A stretch of 64,000 nucleotides of DNA from assembly GCF_029887875.1 (NCBI RefSeq), contig NZ_JARXRM010000032.1, positions 132,842 to 196,841 on the forward strand, in the 5' to 3' direction. Source of the stretch: Luteimonas endophytica (GTDB lineage: Bacteria > Pseudomonadota > Gammaproteobacteria > Xanthomonadales > Xanthomonadaceae). The notes below the pieces were generated by a model that saw only the letters and a program-made list of their open reading frames with translations, did not search any database and was not told the origin of the DNA. Each line of letters opens with the position of its first letter. Positions within the stretch are counted from its first letter, which is position 1. This document shows positions 51,873-59,634 of this stretch, piece after piece. Position numbers and translations under genes: made by a program.

Positions 51873-52943
51873 ATGACCGGTCCGCTCAACATCAGCCCGG
51901 CCCGCATCGCCGAGGAGGCGGTGCGCTTCCAGCAGAAGCTCGGCGCCGGCCTGGACACGCTGCGCGAGGTGGACGATGTCGACTACGGCGCGACCCAGAA
52001 GCAGGAAGTGTGGCGAGACGGCAAGACCGTGCTCTACCGATTCATCGGCGACAAGGCGCCCACCGCGAAGGTCCCGCTGCTGATCTGCTACGCGCTGGTG
52101 AACCGGCCCTACATGGTCGACCTGCAGTCGGACCGCTCGATCGTCAGGAACCTGCTGGCCAGGGGCGAGGACGTGTACATCATCGACTGGGGCTATCCCG
52201 ACCGCTCGGACCGATTCCTCGAGCTCGAGGACTACATCGAGCGCTTCCTCGGCGGGGCGGTCGACCACCTGCGCGACGCGCACGGGCTGGAGGCGGTCAA
52301 CCTGCTCGGCATCTGCCAGGGCGGCGCGTTTTCGCTGTGCTATGCCGCGCTGCACCCCGAACGGATCCGCAACCTGATCACCATGGTCACGCCGGTGGAT
52401 TTCCACACCCCGGACAACATGCTGTCGAACTGGACCCGCGAGATGGACGTCGACCTGTTCGTCGACACCCTCGGCAACGTGCCGGCCGACATGATGAACT
52501 TCTGCTACCTCACGCTGAAGCCGTGGCGGCTGTTCGTGCAGAAGTACGTCGGCCTGGTGGACATCCTCGACGATCGCCGCTCGGTGGAGGACTTCCTGCG
52601 CATGGAGAAGTGGATCTTCGATTCCCCGGACCAGGCGGGCGAGGCGTTCCGCCAGTTCATCAAGCAGTTCTACCAGGGCAACGGCTTCATCAACGGCGGC
52701 ATCGTGATCGGCCGGCGCGAGGTGCACCTGGGCATGGTGGAGATGCCGGTGCTGAACATCTTCGCCGAGCAGGACCACCTGGTGCCGCCCGCGGCATCGC
52801 GGGCGCTGCGGGGCCTGGTGGGCACGGAGGACTATTCCGAGCTGTCGTTCCGCGGCGGCCACATCGGCATCTACGTCTCGGGGCGCGCGCAGAAGGAAGT
52901 CCCCACGGCGATCCACGAGTGGCTGGCGGCGCGCTCGGCCTGA
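51873..52943 (+). CDS. phaC: Class III poly(R)-hydroxyalkanoic acid synthase subunit PhaC
   Basis: Catalytic subunit that polymerises 3-hydroxyacyl-CoA into PHA. 356 residues, the class III size. The catalytic triad is C148 ('LLGICQGGAFS', the lipase-like box with Cys), D301 ('FAEQDHLVPP') and H330 ('RGGHIGIYVSG'), almost the Allochromatium numbering. It follows phaE by one base, so the two are probably translated together. Confidence 0.95.
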   Translation: MTGPLNISPARIAEEAVRFQQKLGAGLDTLREVDDVDYGATQKQEVWRDGKTVLYRFIGDKAPTAKVPLLICYALVNRPYMVDLQSDRSIVRNLLARGEDVYIIDWGYPDRSDRFLELEDYIERFLGGAVDHLRDAHGLEAVNLLGICQGGAFSLCYAALHPERIRNLITMVTPVDFHTPDNMLSNWTREMDVDLFVDTLGNVPADMMNFCYLTLKPWRLFVQKYVGLVDILDDRRSVEDFLRMEKWIFDSPDQAGEAFRQFIKQFYQGNGFINGGIVIGRREVHLGMVEMPVLNIFAEQDHLVPPAASRALRGLVGTEDYSELSFRGGHIGIYVSGRAQKEVPTAIHEWLAARSA

Positions 52944-52987
52944 ACGCCGCGGCCCCGCGCCGCTCTCCACGCCGGCGTGCGGGACAC

Positions 52988-52998
52988 GCGCTAGACTT
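52988..52998 (+). promoter_or_regulatory. Candidate -10 element (GCGCTAGACTT) upstream of the PspC gene
   Basis: Third copy of the GCGCTAGACTT 11-mer, 31 bases before the ATG. See accD and tpiA for the others. No clear -35 box. Confidence 0.45.
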
Positions 52999-53028
52999 GC
53001 CGCAACTCGGTTTCCGCGAGCGTGCGCC

Positions 53029-53223
53029 ATGAGCCATCCAACCCTGTCCCGTTCGATCAACGATCGCGTCATCGCCGGCGTGATGGGCGGCATCGCCCGG
53101 CGCTTCGGCTGGAGTTCCACCGTGGTGCGGGTGCTGTTCGTGGTGGTGTCGATCCTGTCCGCGGCCTTCCCCGGGATCCTGGTGTATCTGGTGCTGTGGC
53201 TGGTGATGCCGGAAGGCGATTGA
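53029..53223 (+). CDS. PspC-domain small membrane protein
   Basis: A 64-residue protein made of one PspC domain: 'SRSINDRVIAGVMGGIARRFG' followed by membrane helix 'LFVVVSILSAAFPGILVYLVLWLVM'. PspC proteins sense envelope stress in phage-shock systems, but stand-alone short PspC proteins occur without pspA. No pspA or pspB is nearby. A -10 like element lies 31 bases upstream. Confidence 0.85.
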   Translation: MSHPTLSRSINDRVIAGVMGGIARRFGWSSTVVRVLFVVVSILSAAFPGILVYLVLWLVMPEGD

Positions 53224-53230
53224 GCCGGCC

Positions 53231-53671
53231 GTGAGCGGGGCTCCCGCCTGGCCGCTGTGCATGGTCGGCGCGCTGTGGACGTTGCCCAATACGGTGCTCG
53301 GCCTCGCCGCCGGCGCCGCCGGGCTGGCGTTCGGGGCGACGGCCCGGCTCGACCGCCGAGAGCTCGCGATCGTCTTCCAGCGCTGGCCTTGGGGGCCGGG
53401 CGGCGCCATGACCCTGGGCAACGTGATCCTGCATACCGCCGAGTCGCTGGATGCCCCGTGCTTCACCTACGCGCACCGTGCCGGGCATTGCGTGGAGCCG
53501 GCGGTCCGCATCGGCGACCATGAGCGCGCCCATGTACTGCAGTACATGGCGCTGGGGCCGCTGTTCCTGCCGCTGTACCTGCTGAGCGGCGGGATCAGCG
53601 TTCGCAACCGCTTCGAGCGCGCTGCCGACCGCTATGCGCGCACCGGCCGCGGCTGGTGGCCCTGGGGGTGA
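53231..53671 (+). CDS. Small membrane protein with HExxH-like motif
   Basis: A 146-residue protein I cannot assign to a named family. It starts at GTG 53231, seven bases after the PspC gene, probably co-transcribed. Hydrophobic segments lie near residues 8-32 and 105-120. Between them is 'DHERAHVLQYMALGPLF' with HERAH at residues 97-101, the shape of a zinc-protease HExxH helix, and a third possible ligand is not obvious. Similar uncharacterised proteins with 'HE..H..QY' occur widely. Peptidase activity is unproven. Confidence 0.65.
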   Translation: MSGAPAWPLCMVGALWTLPNTVLGLAAGAAGLAFGATARLDRRELAIVFQRWPWGPGGAMTLGNVILHTAESLDAPCFTYAHRAGHCVEPAVRIGDHERAHVLQYMALGPLFLPLYLLSGGISVRNRFERAADRYARTGRGWWPWG

Positions 53672-53741
53672 TGCGGCCTTGCCGACGAACGGCTGGGCGG
53701 TTTTGACATTCCGCTAACGGCGCCCGCGCTAACCTGCGCAC

Positions 53742-53846
53742 GTCGAAGAAAAAGCGAAAGGCGAAAGCCGGACGCAATCGCTTCGACAAGGAAGGCTCAG
53801 CCGATCGGGGTCATACCCGAAAGACTGGGCCTTCTGCTTTTGGACG
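53742..53846 (+). ncRNA. Structured RNA candidate, partly like a c-di-GMP-I (GEMM) riboswitch
   Basis: A nested fold is visible: GTCGAAG (53742-53748) pairs with CTTCGAC (53781-53787). Alternatively AAGCG (53752-53756) pairs with CGCTT (53779-53783) around AAA, a GGC-GAAA-GCC tetraloop hairpin (53760-53769), and GGACGCAAT. This stem/AAA/GNRA-hairpin/GACGCAA layout is that of the P2 arm of class I c-di-GMP riboswitches. A second stem follows, GAAGGCTCAG (53791-53800) with CTGGGCCTTC (53824-53833), enclosing CGGG..CCCG and followed by TGCTTTTGG. The usual 3' GEMM element (GCCGGGTTGCCG-like) is not recognised, and no downstream plus-strand gene is clear. A perfect -35 box lies upstream. Confidence 0.4.
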
Positions 53847-53960
53847 CGGGCCCCGTCCCGACGAGTCGGTATATTGCGAGCGCCCCCGAGGGGTGTGGCA
53901 TTTACGCGAAAGCCGGTGCCCTTGGCCGAAACCGTGGATCGCCGCATCCTCAGGCCCTAC

Positions 53961-53991
53961 CCGCGGCCTTCGCGGCATGGGCCGCTCCTAT
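53961..53991. repeat. REP-like palindrome
   Basis: Read on the minus strand it contains AGGAGCGGCCCATGCCGCGA, the core form of the REP palindromes scattered through xanthomonad and Pseudomonas genomes. GCGGCC (53963) and GGCCGC (53980) form the stem. It may be related to the palindrome at 43325. Confidence 0.65.
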
Positions 53992-54215
53992 GGGACAGCC
54001 AAGTGGGGTTTCAAACGCTGGCCCGGTCGAGGCATCAGCAACTTGCAGCAGCGACCTGCCATCGGGCCTGACGTTTTCCCGCTAGTGCGCTGACCTTGCG
54101 TACGGACCCGACCGCATTGCCTGGCAGGCCAACGCCTCGATGCCAGGTCGGAACGGAGCTGGCCGTCGCGGGGGGGCTGCTCGCCGACAGCCGCCGATCG
54201 CACCGTCGCGCGGGC

Positions 54216-55619
54216 TTACGATGACGGCGGACCGTCACGGCGCGGTTCGACCAGGGCATCGCCGTAGGGGCCGCGCAATTCCGGCTCGGCGATCCACTCG
54301 GCGAGCAGCCGCAGGTAGCCTTCCGGGTGGCGCAGCATGACCCGCTCGCCATCTTCCTCGACGAATTGGTAGATCCCGTGGTCGGTGCCCGGGAACACCA
54401 CCAGGTCCACCGGCCGACCCTGTGCCTGCAGCGCGCGCAGCCGGCGCAGGGTTTCGACGTTCGGCGCCTCGCGGTCCTCGGCGGCGATCACCCACAGCTG
54501 TGGCACCTCGAGTGCGGCGAGCACCGGCAGCGGCTCGTAGTCCCAGCTGGTGCCCTGCACCGAGCGCATGGCGATGCTGCGCACCAGCCACTGCGGCGAC
54601 CAGCTGGGGATCTCCAGCACCCGCCCGCTGAATTCGCCCTGGATGTCGGCGAACCACGGCTCGTCGCCGTAGACCTCCTGCACCGCGGCGAGCTGTTCGT
54701 AGCCCTCGGTGAAGCCGGATGCCATCACCCGCGCGGTGGCATCGGTGATTTCGCGCGCGCGCTCGAGCACCTCGGGCCCGTGCCCCGCCGCGCGCAGGTC
54801 GTCCATCACCTGCTCGCGGTCCTCGGCCAGTGCGCCTTCGGCCATGCCGAACAGCGCCGCCACGTAGTCGACGTCGACCTTCGACGCCGCCAGCGGCGCG
54901 ATCCAGCCGCCCTGGCTGCCGCCGACGAAGCCCGCCCGCGAAAACCCGGCCGGCCGCAGGCGCCGCGCCTCGCCCAGGGCGGCCACGGCGTCGTCGGCCA
55001 GCACGTGGAAGTCCTGGGTGTATTCGCCCTCGGAACCGCCGGTGCCGCGCTTGTCGTAGACCAGCACCGCCACCCCCTGCGCCGGCAGCAGGTACTGCGT
55101 GGGGTAGATGTCGACCGCGGAATAGTCCTCCGAGCCGTGCAGCAGCACCGCCAGCGGCACCGGCCCTGCGGCCCCCTCCGGCAGCACCAGGCGGCCGCGC
55201 AACGTGACGTCGCCGCTGCGGAAGCTGGTGTCGTGCGCCTCCAGCGCGATCCGGCGCGCGCCGCCGGATGGCCCGCCCTCGAGGGCGAACTGCATCCTCC
55301 CCGCAGGGCACGGCTCGAACGTCGCCGTCGCAACTGGCGGGCTGTCCTCGTCGCGCCAGCCCTCGCGGGCGGTGAAGACGGCCCCGCTGCCCGGCGGCGC
55401 GAACACGCCGCTGCGGCCGTCGATCAGGCGATAGCGCAGCCCACCGGTGACCGGCGAGAGCGCGAGCAGTTCTCCGCTGTCCATGCGCCAGGCGCCGGCC
55501 TGGCAGGCCAGCTCTGCGGGGAGGGGTGGCGGCGCCTCGTCGGTGGAGCAGCCCGCCAGCAATACGGACAGCAACAGCGGGATGGCGACCAGAAAACGGG
55601 CAGGGCGGGCCGGGTGCAT
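54216..55619 (-). CDS. Lipoprotein alpha/beta hydrolase
   Basis: A 467-residue exported hydrolase of unknown substrate. Lipoprotein signal with lipobox 'LLAGC' (Cys about residue 24). After a beta-rich N-terminal part (about 40-130) the alpha/beta-hydrolase domain shows 'LLHGSEDYSAVD' (oxyanion region), the nucleophile in 'GGSQGGWIAPL', Asp region 'VIAAEDREAPN' and His in 'PGTDHGIYQF'. It is of the prolyl-oligopeptidase/dienelactone type often annotated as BAAT-like or secreted esterase. I start at the ATG at 55619; the frame is open far upstream but there it runs through other genes. Monocistronic, facing the gene-free stretch. Confidence 0.82.
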   Translation of the reverse strand: MHPARPARFLVAIPLLLSVLLAGCSTDEAPPPLPAELACQAGAWRMDSGELLALSPVTGGLRYRLIDGRSGVFAPPGSGAVFTAREGWRDEDSPPVATATFEPCPAGRMQFALEGGPSGGARRIALEAHDTSFRSGDVTLRGRLVLPEGAAGPVPLAVLLHGSEDYSAVDIYPTQYLLPAQGVAVLVYDKRGTGGSEGEYTQDFHVLADDAVAALGEARRLRPAGFSRAGFVGGSQGGWIAPLAASKVDVDYVAALFGMAEGALAEDREQVMDDLRAAGHGPEVLERAREITDATARVMASGFTEGYEQLAAVQEVYGDEPWFADIQGEFSGRVLEIPSWSPQWLVRSIAMRSVQGTSWDYEPLPVLAALEVPQLWVIAAEDREAPNVETLRRLRALQAQGRPVDLVVFPGTDHGIYQFVEEDGERVMLRHPEGYLRLLAEWIAEPELRGPYGDALVEPRRDGPPSS

Positions 55620-55757
55620 TGGCGGGTCCGTTCGAGAAGCGATCCACGAGCCTACAGGAGCGCCTGAGCGGGCAGCGCATGCCGGAAGTGTGCATTCACG
55701 GGTGCCGAAGGTCACCGGATGCGCTAGGCTCGGGCAAACCCACGGGGAGGCCGAAGC

Positions 55758-56273
55758 ATGAGCGGGTTCCGCGACGACGCACCACCCTGGTCCTTCTTCA
55801 TCCCGGTGACGCTGGCGGTGATCGTCGGCGTGCTGGCCGCCGATGCGATCCGCTATGCGGTGAAAACAGTGCTGGCGGACGACTCCGCCGAACGCGCCGA
55901 TCTGCCCCGGCCCAGCCCTCCCATCGAGCCCGCGGAGCGGACGCCGCAGCCGGCCCCGATGGCCGAGATGCCGGCGGGCGCCGCGGTAGCGGAGGCGCCC
56001 GGCGCGGAGATGGAGGAATCCGGCGACGCGACCGAAGACGCCCCGGTCGGGCCGACGGTTCCGGGAGCCGGCCAGAACCCTCCCGACGAGGCCGGCGCGA
56101 TGCCCGCCGTCCAGCCATCCGCCCCCGACCAGCTGCCAGGGCCGCTCAGCGCCAGGCGCGACGAGGCCGAGGCCGCCTGCATCAACGGTACCGTGGCCTA
56201 CCGCAGCGGCAACGGCTGGGAGCAGGCCTTGGAGAACGACGCGCCGGTGCGCTGTACTGCGTCGTCGCCCTGA
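55758..56273 (+). CDS. Uncharacterised small membrane-anchored protein
   Basis: A 171-residue protein I do not recognise. One membrane segment near the N-terminus (about 13-36, 'IPVTLAVIVGVLAADAI'), then a Pro/Ala/Glu-rich flexible region (about 45-140) and a short conserved-looking end, 'ACINGTVAYRSGNGWEQAL', followed by 'PVRCTASS' with two cysteines that could pair. GCGCTAGGCT at 55721, resembling the other -10 candidates, lies 28 bases upstream of the tRNA-like distance expected. It is divergent from the hydrolase and converges on the NRDE gene. Confidence 0.6.
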   Translation: MSGFRDDAPPWSFFIPVTLAVIVGVLAADAIRYAVKTVLADDSAERADLPRPSPPIEPAERTPQPAPMAEMPAGAAVAEAPGAEMEESGDATEDAPVGPTVPGAGQNPPDEAGAMPAVQPSAPDQLPGPLSARRDEAEAACINGTVAYRSGNGWEQALENDAPVRCTASSP

Positions 56274-56337
56274 GGGGCTGGGCCGCAGACGCGGCTCCCG
56301 CGGATCGCCTGGACGCGCCCGGCTGCGCGCCTCCTGC

Positions 56338-57141
56338 CTACGGCGATTCGCGGGTGACGCGCAGCGTCTCGACCGATTCCCCAATGGTCGCACCGCCGGG
56401 GGCGAAGCGACGCTCTGCGAACAGAATCCTCGAAGCCTCCACCAGCACCACGCTGCTGCAACGGGTGCCGTACTCGGCCCCTGTGACGAACGGCGGCGAC
56501 AGCGCCCGTTCCAGTGCGAGTCCCACGCCGGTATCCGGCAGGGCGGCATCCGGGGCAGGTGCGCAATCGGCCAGGGCGTCGAACAGCGGCACCAGGACAC
56601 CATGGTCGGAGAATGGGTCGCCGTGCGGGGGCAGGGCACCCAGCCAGGCTTCCAGCGCCTTCGTCGCATGCGTGCTCTTCGGCCATGGCGCATCGAAGGC
56701 GCCGTTGGACATCGCATGCACGCCGGGGCACACCTGCCGATGTGCCGGCCGCGGATGGTTGCTGGCGAAGGCGAGTTCGCCGCCGTCCCAGACCAGCAGG
56801 TTGAAGCGCCCATAGTCGTCTGCGCGCGATTGCAGATCTTCGACATAGGTGGCAGCGGCGTCCTCGTTTCGCACGAAGTCGCGCACCAGCCACCCGCGCG
56901 AGTGCCGGGTCGGCTCCTGCGCAATGCCGCAGCGCACGTTGGTCACCGCCGCCAGACGCCCCCGACGTGCGACCTGCAGCCAGCCGCCGCCCTGCACCAG
57001 ATCGCGCCCGCCGTACACATCCGACGCATCCGGATCCGGCCCAGCGGCGGCGGTCGGGCGCGCGTGGAACTCGTCGCGATTGGCGATCAGCGCCAGCGGG
57101 TACCGTGGATGGGTCTTCCAGGCGAGGGCGATCAGGCACAT
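56338..57141 (-). CDS. NRDE/TANGO2-family protein
   Basis: A 267-residue member of the NRDE family (related to eukaryotic TANGO2), function unclear in bacteria. The name motif is seen as 'LIANRDEFHARPT', with 'GGRDLVQGGGWLQV' and 'YGTRCSSVVLVE'. I start at the ATG at 57141, which gives 'MCLIALAW', putting the conserved Cys at position 2; a second ATG nine bases upstream adds three residues. It stands alone, facing the plus-strand membrane protein. Confidence 0.85.
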   Translation of the reverse strand: MCLIALAWKTHPRYPLALIANRDEFHARPTAAAGPDPDASDVYGGRDLVQGGGWLQVARRGRLAAVTNVRCGIAQEPTRHSRGWLVRDFVRNEDAAATYVEDLQSRADDYGRFNLLVWDGGELAFASNHPRPAHRQVCPGVHAMSNGAFDAPWPKSTHATKALEAWLGALPPHGDPFSDHGVLVPLFDALADCAPAPDAALPDTGVGLALERALSPPFVTGAEYGTRCSSVVLVEASRILFAERRFAPGGATIGESVETLRVTRESP

Positions 57142-57353
57142 GCGCGACATCCTAGCCCACAGGCGGCGGAAGGGCCGCGGCGGAAGCGGCGCCCGCTTCC
57201 GATCGTTCGCCGCGCTCCGTTCCGGCCGATCGGCTCAGCCCTCCTGCACGGATGTGCTAACCGTCAGGCCGTTGTCCTCGCCACCGCCAAGCTGCCGATC
57301 CCATCGGCTTGGCCGTCAGTGACGGCATTGAACTCCGCGCGGGTTTCCGGGGC

Positions 57354-58325
57354 TTAGAGCGAGGGCGGGGATTGGTCCTGTGCCCACAGCCAGAAGGTGC
57401 CGCCATAGTCGCTGTCGACGCTCGGAAACGTGTCGCCGCGATTGAAGTGGCGCCGCGCTCCGGATTTGGCGGGCGAGTACCACCAACCCGATCTGGGGCA
57501 GGTCTGCCCAGCTTCCATCCGCCCTTGGCCTGCCGCAGCCGTCGAGGACAGGAGGTCGGCAAGTCCGTCTTCGATCGATCCTTCCTCGGCCCCTTCGACC
57601 AGCCTCCAGCTGCACTCCGCCTCGGAGGTGTTCTGCATCGTCTCGGGGTCGTAGCCGATGCTCGCAGGGGGGGCGGGCAGGCCTTCGATCATGAACGCCG
57701 CGCAGCTGTCGTCGACCCGCGGAAGATAGATGCCTGTCCTGGTGACGGGTTCGCCGGTCTGGGCCGTCTGCGTCGCAGAGAGCACGTACCTGCGCCACAG
57801 TGAAGGAGGGTCCAGGGGGCCCCGCGCGTCCGGGTTGTACCGATGGGTCAGGGCTCCCTGGGTCCAGTACGCGCCTTCGGTAAATTCGATGTTTGAGGCG
57901 TATTGCGAAGCAAGTGCGAGCCACCGCCAAAATGCGGCACCTCCACCGTCGACTCTGGCCAGAACCTGCGGCTCGTCCATCCAGTCCGAGCTGTAGTCAC
58001 GGGAAAAGCCCGAAAAATCGCTCCTCACCATGGCGGCGACACCGAGTGCCTGCATCTCGCCGTGGGTCAACCGGATATAGGCATTGTTGAGGCTGTCCGC
58101 CGTGTTCCTGAAGTTGGGCAGAATCCTCTCGCCCCAAACGATATCCGGCTGCTCGGGAAGCGGCCTGTCGCGGTAGTCGGGCGGGAGCTTGGCGACGAAC
58201 GCCTCGAGACATCGTTCAGCGTGGCGCAGCATCCGTTCCCAGGCGTCGCGCATCGCACCGAAATAGGCCTTCGAGCTGTATCGCTCCAGGAGGTGGATTT
58301 CTTGCGCAAGAAGTGGAGTGGGCAT
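57354..58325 (-). CDS. T6SS immunity-like protein, second copy
   Basis: A 323-residue soluble protein, last gene of the vgrG cassette. Its C-terminal third ('SGWWYSPAKSGARRHFNRG', then 'DYGGTFWLWAQDQ') is clearly related to that of the upstream 376-residue gene, and both resemble Imm71/Imm72-type immunity proteins. The N-terminal half is helical and quite different from its neighbour, as expected if it recognises another toxin. GC is visibly lower than in the core genes. A 178-bp gap with a coding remnant separates it from the first immunity gene. Target unknown. Confidence 0.65.
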   Translation of the reverse strand: MPTPLLAQEIHLLERYSSKAYFGAMRDAWERMLRHAERCLEAFVAKLPPDYRDRPLPEQPDIVWGERILPNFRNTADSLNNAYIRLTHGEMQALGVAAMVRSDFSGFSRDYSSDWMDEPQVLARVDGGGAAFWRWLALASQYASNIEFTEGAYWTQGALTHRYNPDARGPLDPPSLWRRYVLSATQTAQTGEPVTRTGIYLPRVDDSCAAFMIEGLPAPPASIGYDPETMQNTSEAECSWRLVEGAEEGSIEDGLADLLSSTAAAGQGRMEAGQTCPRSGWWYSPAKSGARRHFNRGDTFPSVDSDYGGTFWLWAQDQSPPSL

Positions 58326-58327
58326 GC

Positions 58328-58503
58328 TCAGTTCCCGTACCAGTTGTTCGTCAGCGTCGGCACGCCGACCATGCTGACGGAGCCGCCGAAGTTGCTGGCC
58401 GAGAAAGCTGCGCTTTCGACGTGTCTACCTTCTGGGGAAGCGCTACGAAAGCGCTCTTGGTTGGGGCGGCGGTTGGGGATCAGACGGTTCGCGCCCGGGT
58501 CGC
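58328..58503 (-). pseudogene. Coding remnant between the two immunity genes
   Basis: An open frame (59 codons after the preceding stop region) ending 'GGSVSMVGVPTLTNNWYGN' with its TGA two bases before the ATG of the 323-residue gene. It has no start of its own: the frame only opens inside the end of the upstream gene. The end looks like a protein C-terminus. It could be the tail of a displaced toxin left between immunity genes, which is inference. Confidence 0.35.
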
Positions 58504-59634
58504 TCAAAGCTTCGGATCGGACTGATCCGACGACCACATCCAGAACGTGGCACCGTAGTCGCTGCCCTCGATCTTCGGGAAGGTATCGCCCTGCTTGAAG
58601 TAACGACGACTACCGGCCCTAGCTGGCGTATGCCAGAAACCAGATTGCGGCACCGGCTCGCCGGCAGGTACGCGCGATTTGGGTTCAGCGACCTCGCCAG
58701 TGCCGGCATAGGTCCCGTCGTGATCTTCGTACTCATCGTTGATCATTTCAACGAAGTACCACTTGCACGGTTTCTCTTCGAATGATGCGGCCGCTACGGC
58801 GCCGGGAGCCTCCCAAGCTTCTTCGACCGGATCGCCCAAGCTCGTGATGATTCCTTTATATTCCTGCTGATTCGCAAAGCGAAACAATCCTGCTTCGTCG
58901 CCCCACAACCCTTCACGCCCTACCGCTGCCAGCGCGTCACGGCCGATCTCATTAAAAGTGCATGCCGGCCCTAGCTCGCCGTAGCCGCCGGTCCAGGCGA
59001 ACTGCAAGGCTGCATACGGATCCTCTTGGGGCACATATACACCTGTGCGTGGTGGCGGTTTGTCCGTCTCTGCCTCAACGTCTGTACGCACTCGGAAGCG
59101 TGGCAAGCGTGGGAACAACGCCCTCTTGCTCATCCATCTTTCCCAGAAACCACCGTCATCCACATTGCAAGGGCGCTGCATGAACGACGTAATCTCGCCT
59201 GCGTACTTGAACGTCTCCTCCGCGCGCTCCTTGAACTCCGCCTGTTGTTCATGGGTCATCCACAACATGCTGTCGGGGTATCCGGCGTATTCTCGCAACA
59301 TCCGTTCGCATTGGCCCTCCGCGGCACCACTGTAGCGTTCGAAGGAGCGTTTCGCGATTTGTCGGACTACACTCTCGCGGAAATCCACCATCGCTGCGTA
59401 GGCATACGTGGAAAAATGCGCCGCAGTGCTCGTCGGCTTCCAGTTGACATGCGCCAGCCCCGTGGCATCGAGCCCGCTGCGCTCGTCCAAGAGGCGGTCG
59501 GTGAAGGCGATCCACTCGTCGATCAGCGAAAGCAAGCCCTTCAGGTACTCCAGCGAGGCGTAGTGGTACAGCAGGGTCGCCTGCCGCTTGTGCCAGGGGG
59601 GCAGTGCGAGTCTCTGGATGGGCATATCGCTCAC
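58504..59634 (-). CDS. T6SS immunity-like protein, first copy
   Basis: A 376-residue protein directly downstream of the effector gene. The start is GTG at 59634, overlapping the effector stop as GTGA; an ATG nine bases later is the alternative. No signal peptide or membrane segment is clear. The C-terminal part, 'SGFWHTPARAGSRRYFKQG' and 'DYGATFWMWSSDQ', matches the second copy and the Imm71/Imm72-type pattern. Coupling to the effector strongly suggests it neutralises that toxin. GC is lower than in the core genes. Confidence 0.7.
   Translation of the reverse strand: MSDMPIQRLALPPWHKRQATLLYHYASLEYLKGLLSLIDEWIAFTDRLLDERSGLDATGLAHVNWKPTSTAAHFSTYAYAAMVDFRESVVRQIAKRSFERYSGAAEGQCERMLREYAGYPDSMLWMTHEQQAEFKERAEETFKYAGEITSFMQRPCNVDDGGFWERWMSKRALFPRLPRFRVRTDVEAETDKPPPRTGVYVPQEDPYAALQFAWTGGYGELGPACTFNEIGRDALAAVGREGLWGDEAGLFRFANQQEYKGIITSLGDPVEEAWEAPGAVAAASFEEKPCKWYFVEMINDEYEDHDGTYAGTGEVAEPKSRVPAGEPVPQSGFWHTPARAGSRRYFKQGDTFPKIEGSDYGATFWMWSSDQSDPKL

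Larger units (their letters stand above)
53672..54215. other. 0.54-kb stretch without a convincing gene
   Basis: Between the small membrane protein and the minus-strand hydrolase. It contains a perfect TTGACA box (53703-53708), a structured RNA candidate (53742-53846), a TATATT box (53870-53875), a REP-like palindrome (53961-53991) and a run of seven Gs (54170-54176). Short reading frames on both strands overlap these structures and show no protein family features. Confidence 0.6.

Noticed and set aside
53742..53846. Complete canonical c-di-GMP-I riboswitch
   Set aside because: Only the 5' arm matches; the GCCGGGTTGCCG-type 3' element and a downstream gene are missing, so I list it only as a candidate RNA.
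53840..54093. Short plus-strand reading frames after the RNA candidate
   Set aside because: They overlap the REP palindrome, have no ribosome-binding site and show no conserved features.
54216..56924. A single 902-residue minus-strand protein
   Set aside because: Upstream of 55619 the frame runs antisense to the plus-strand membrane protein and out of frame with the NRDE gene; only the lipoprotein hydrolase part has family features.
57240..57353. Possible gene remnant reading 'EFNAVTDGQADGIGSLAVART' downstream of the last immunity gene
   Set aside because: Too short, overlaps the end of that gene, and I cannot tie it to any family.
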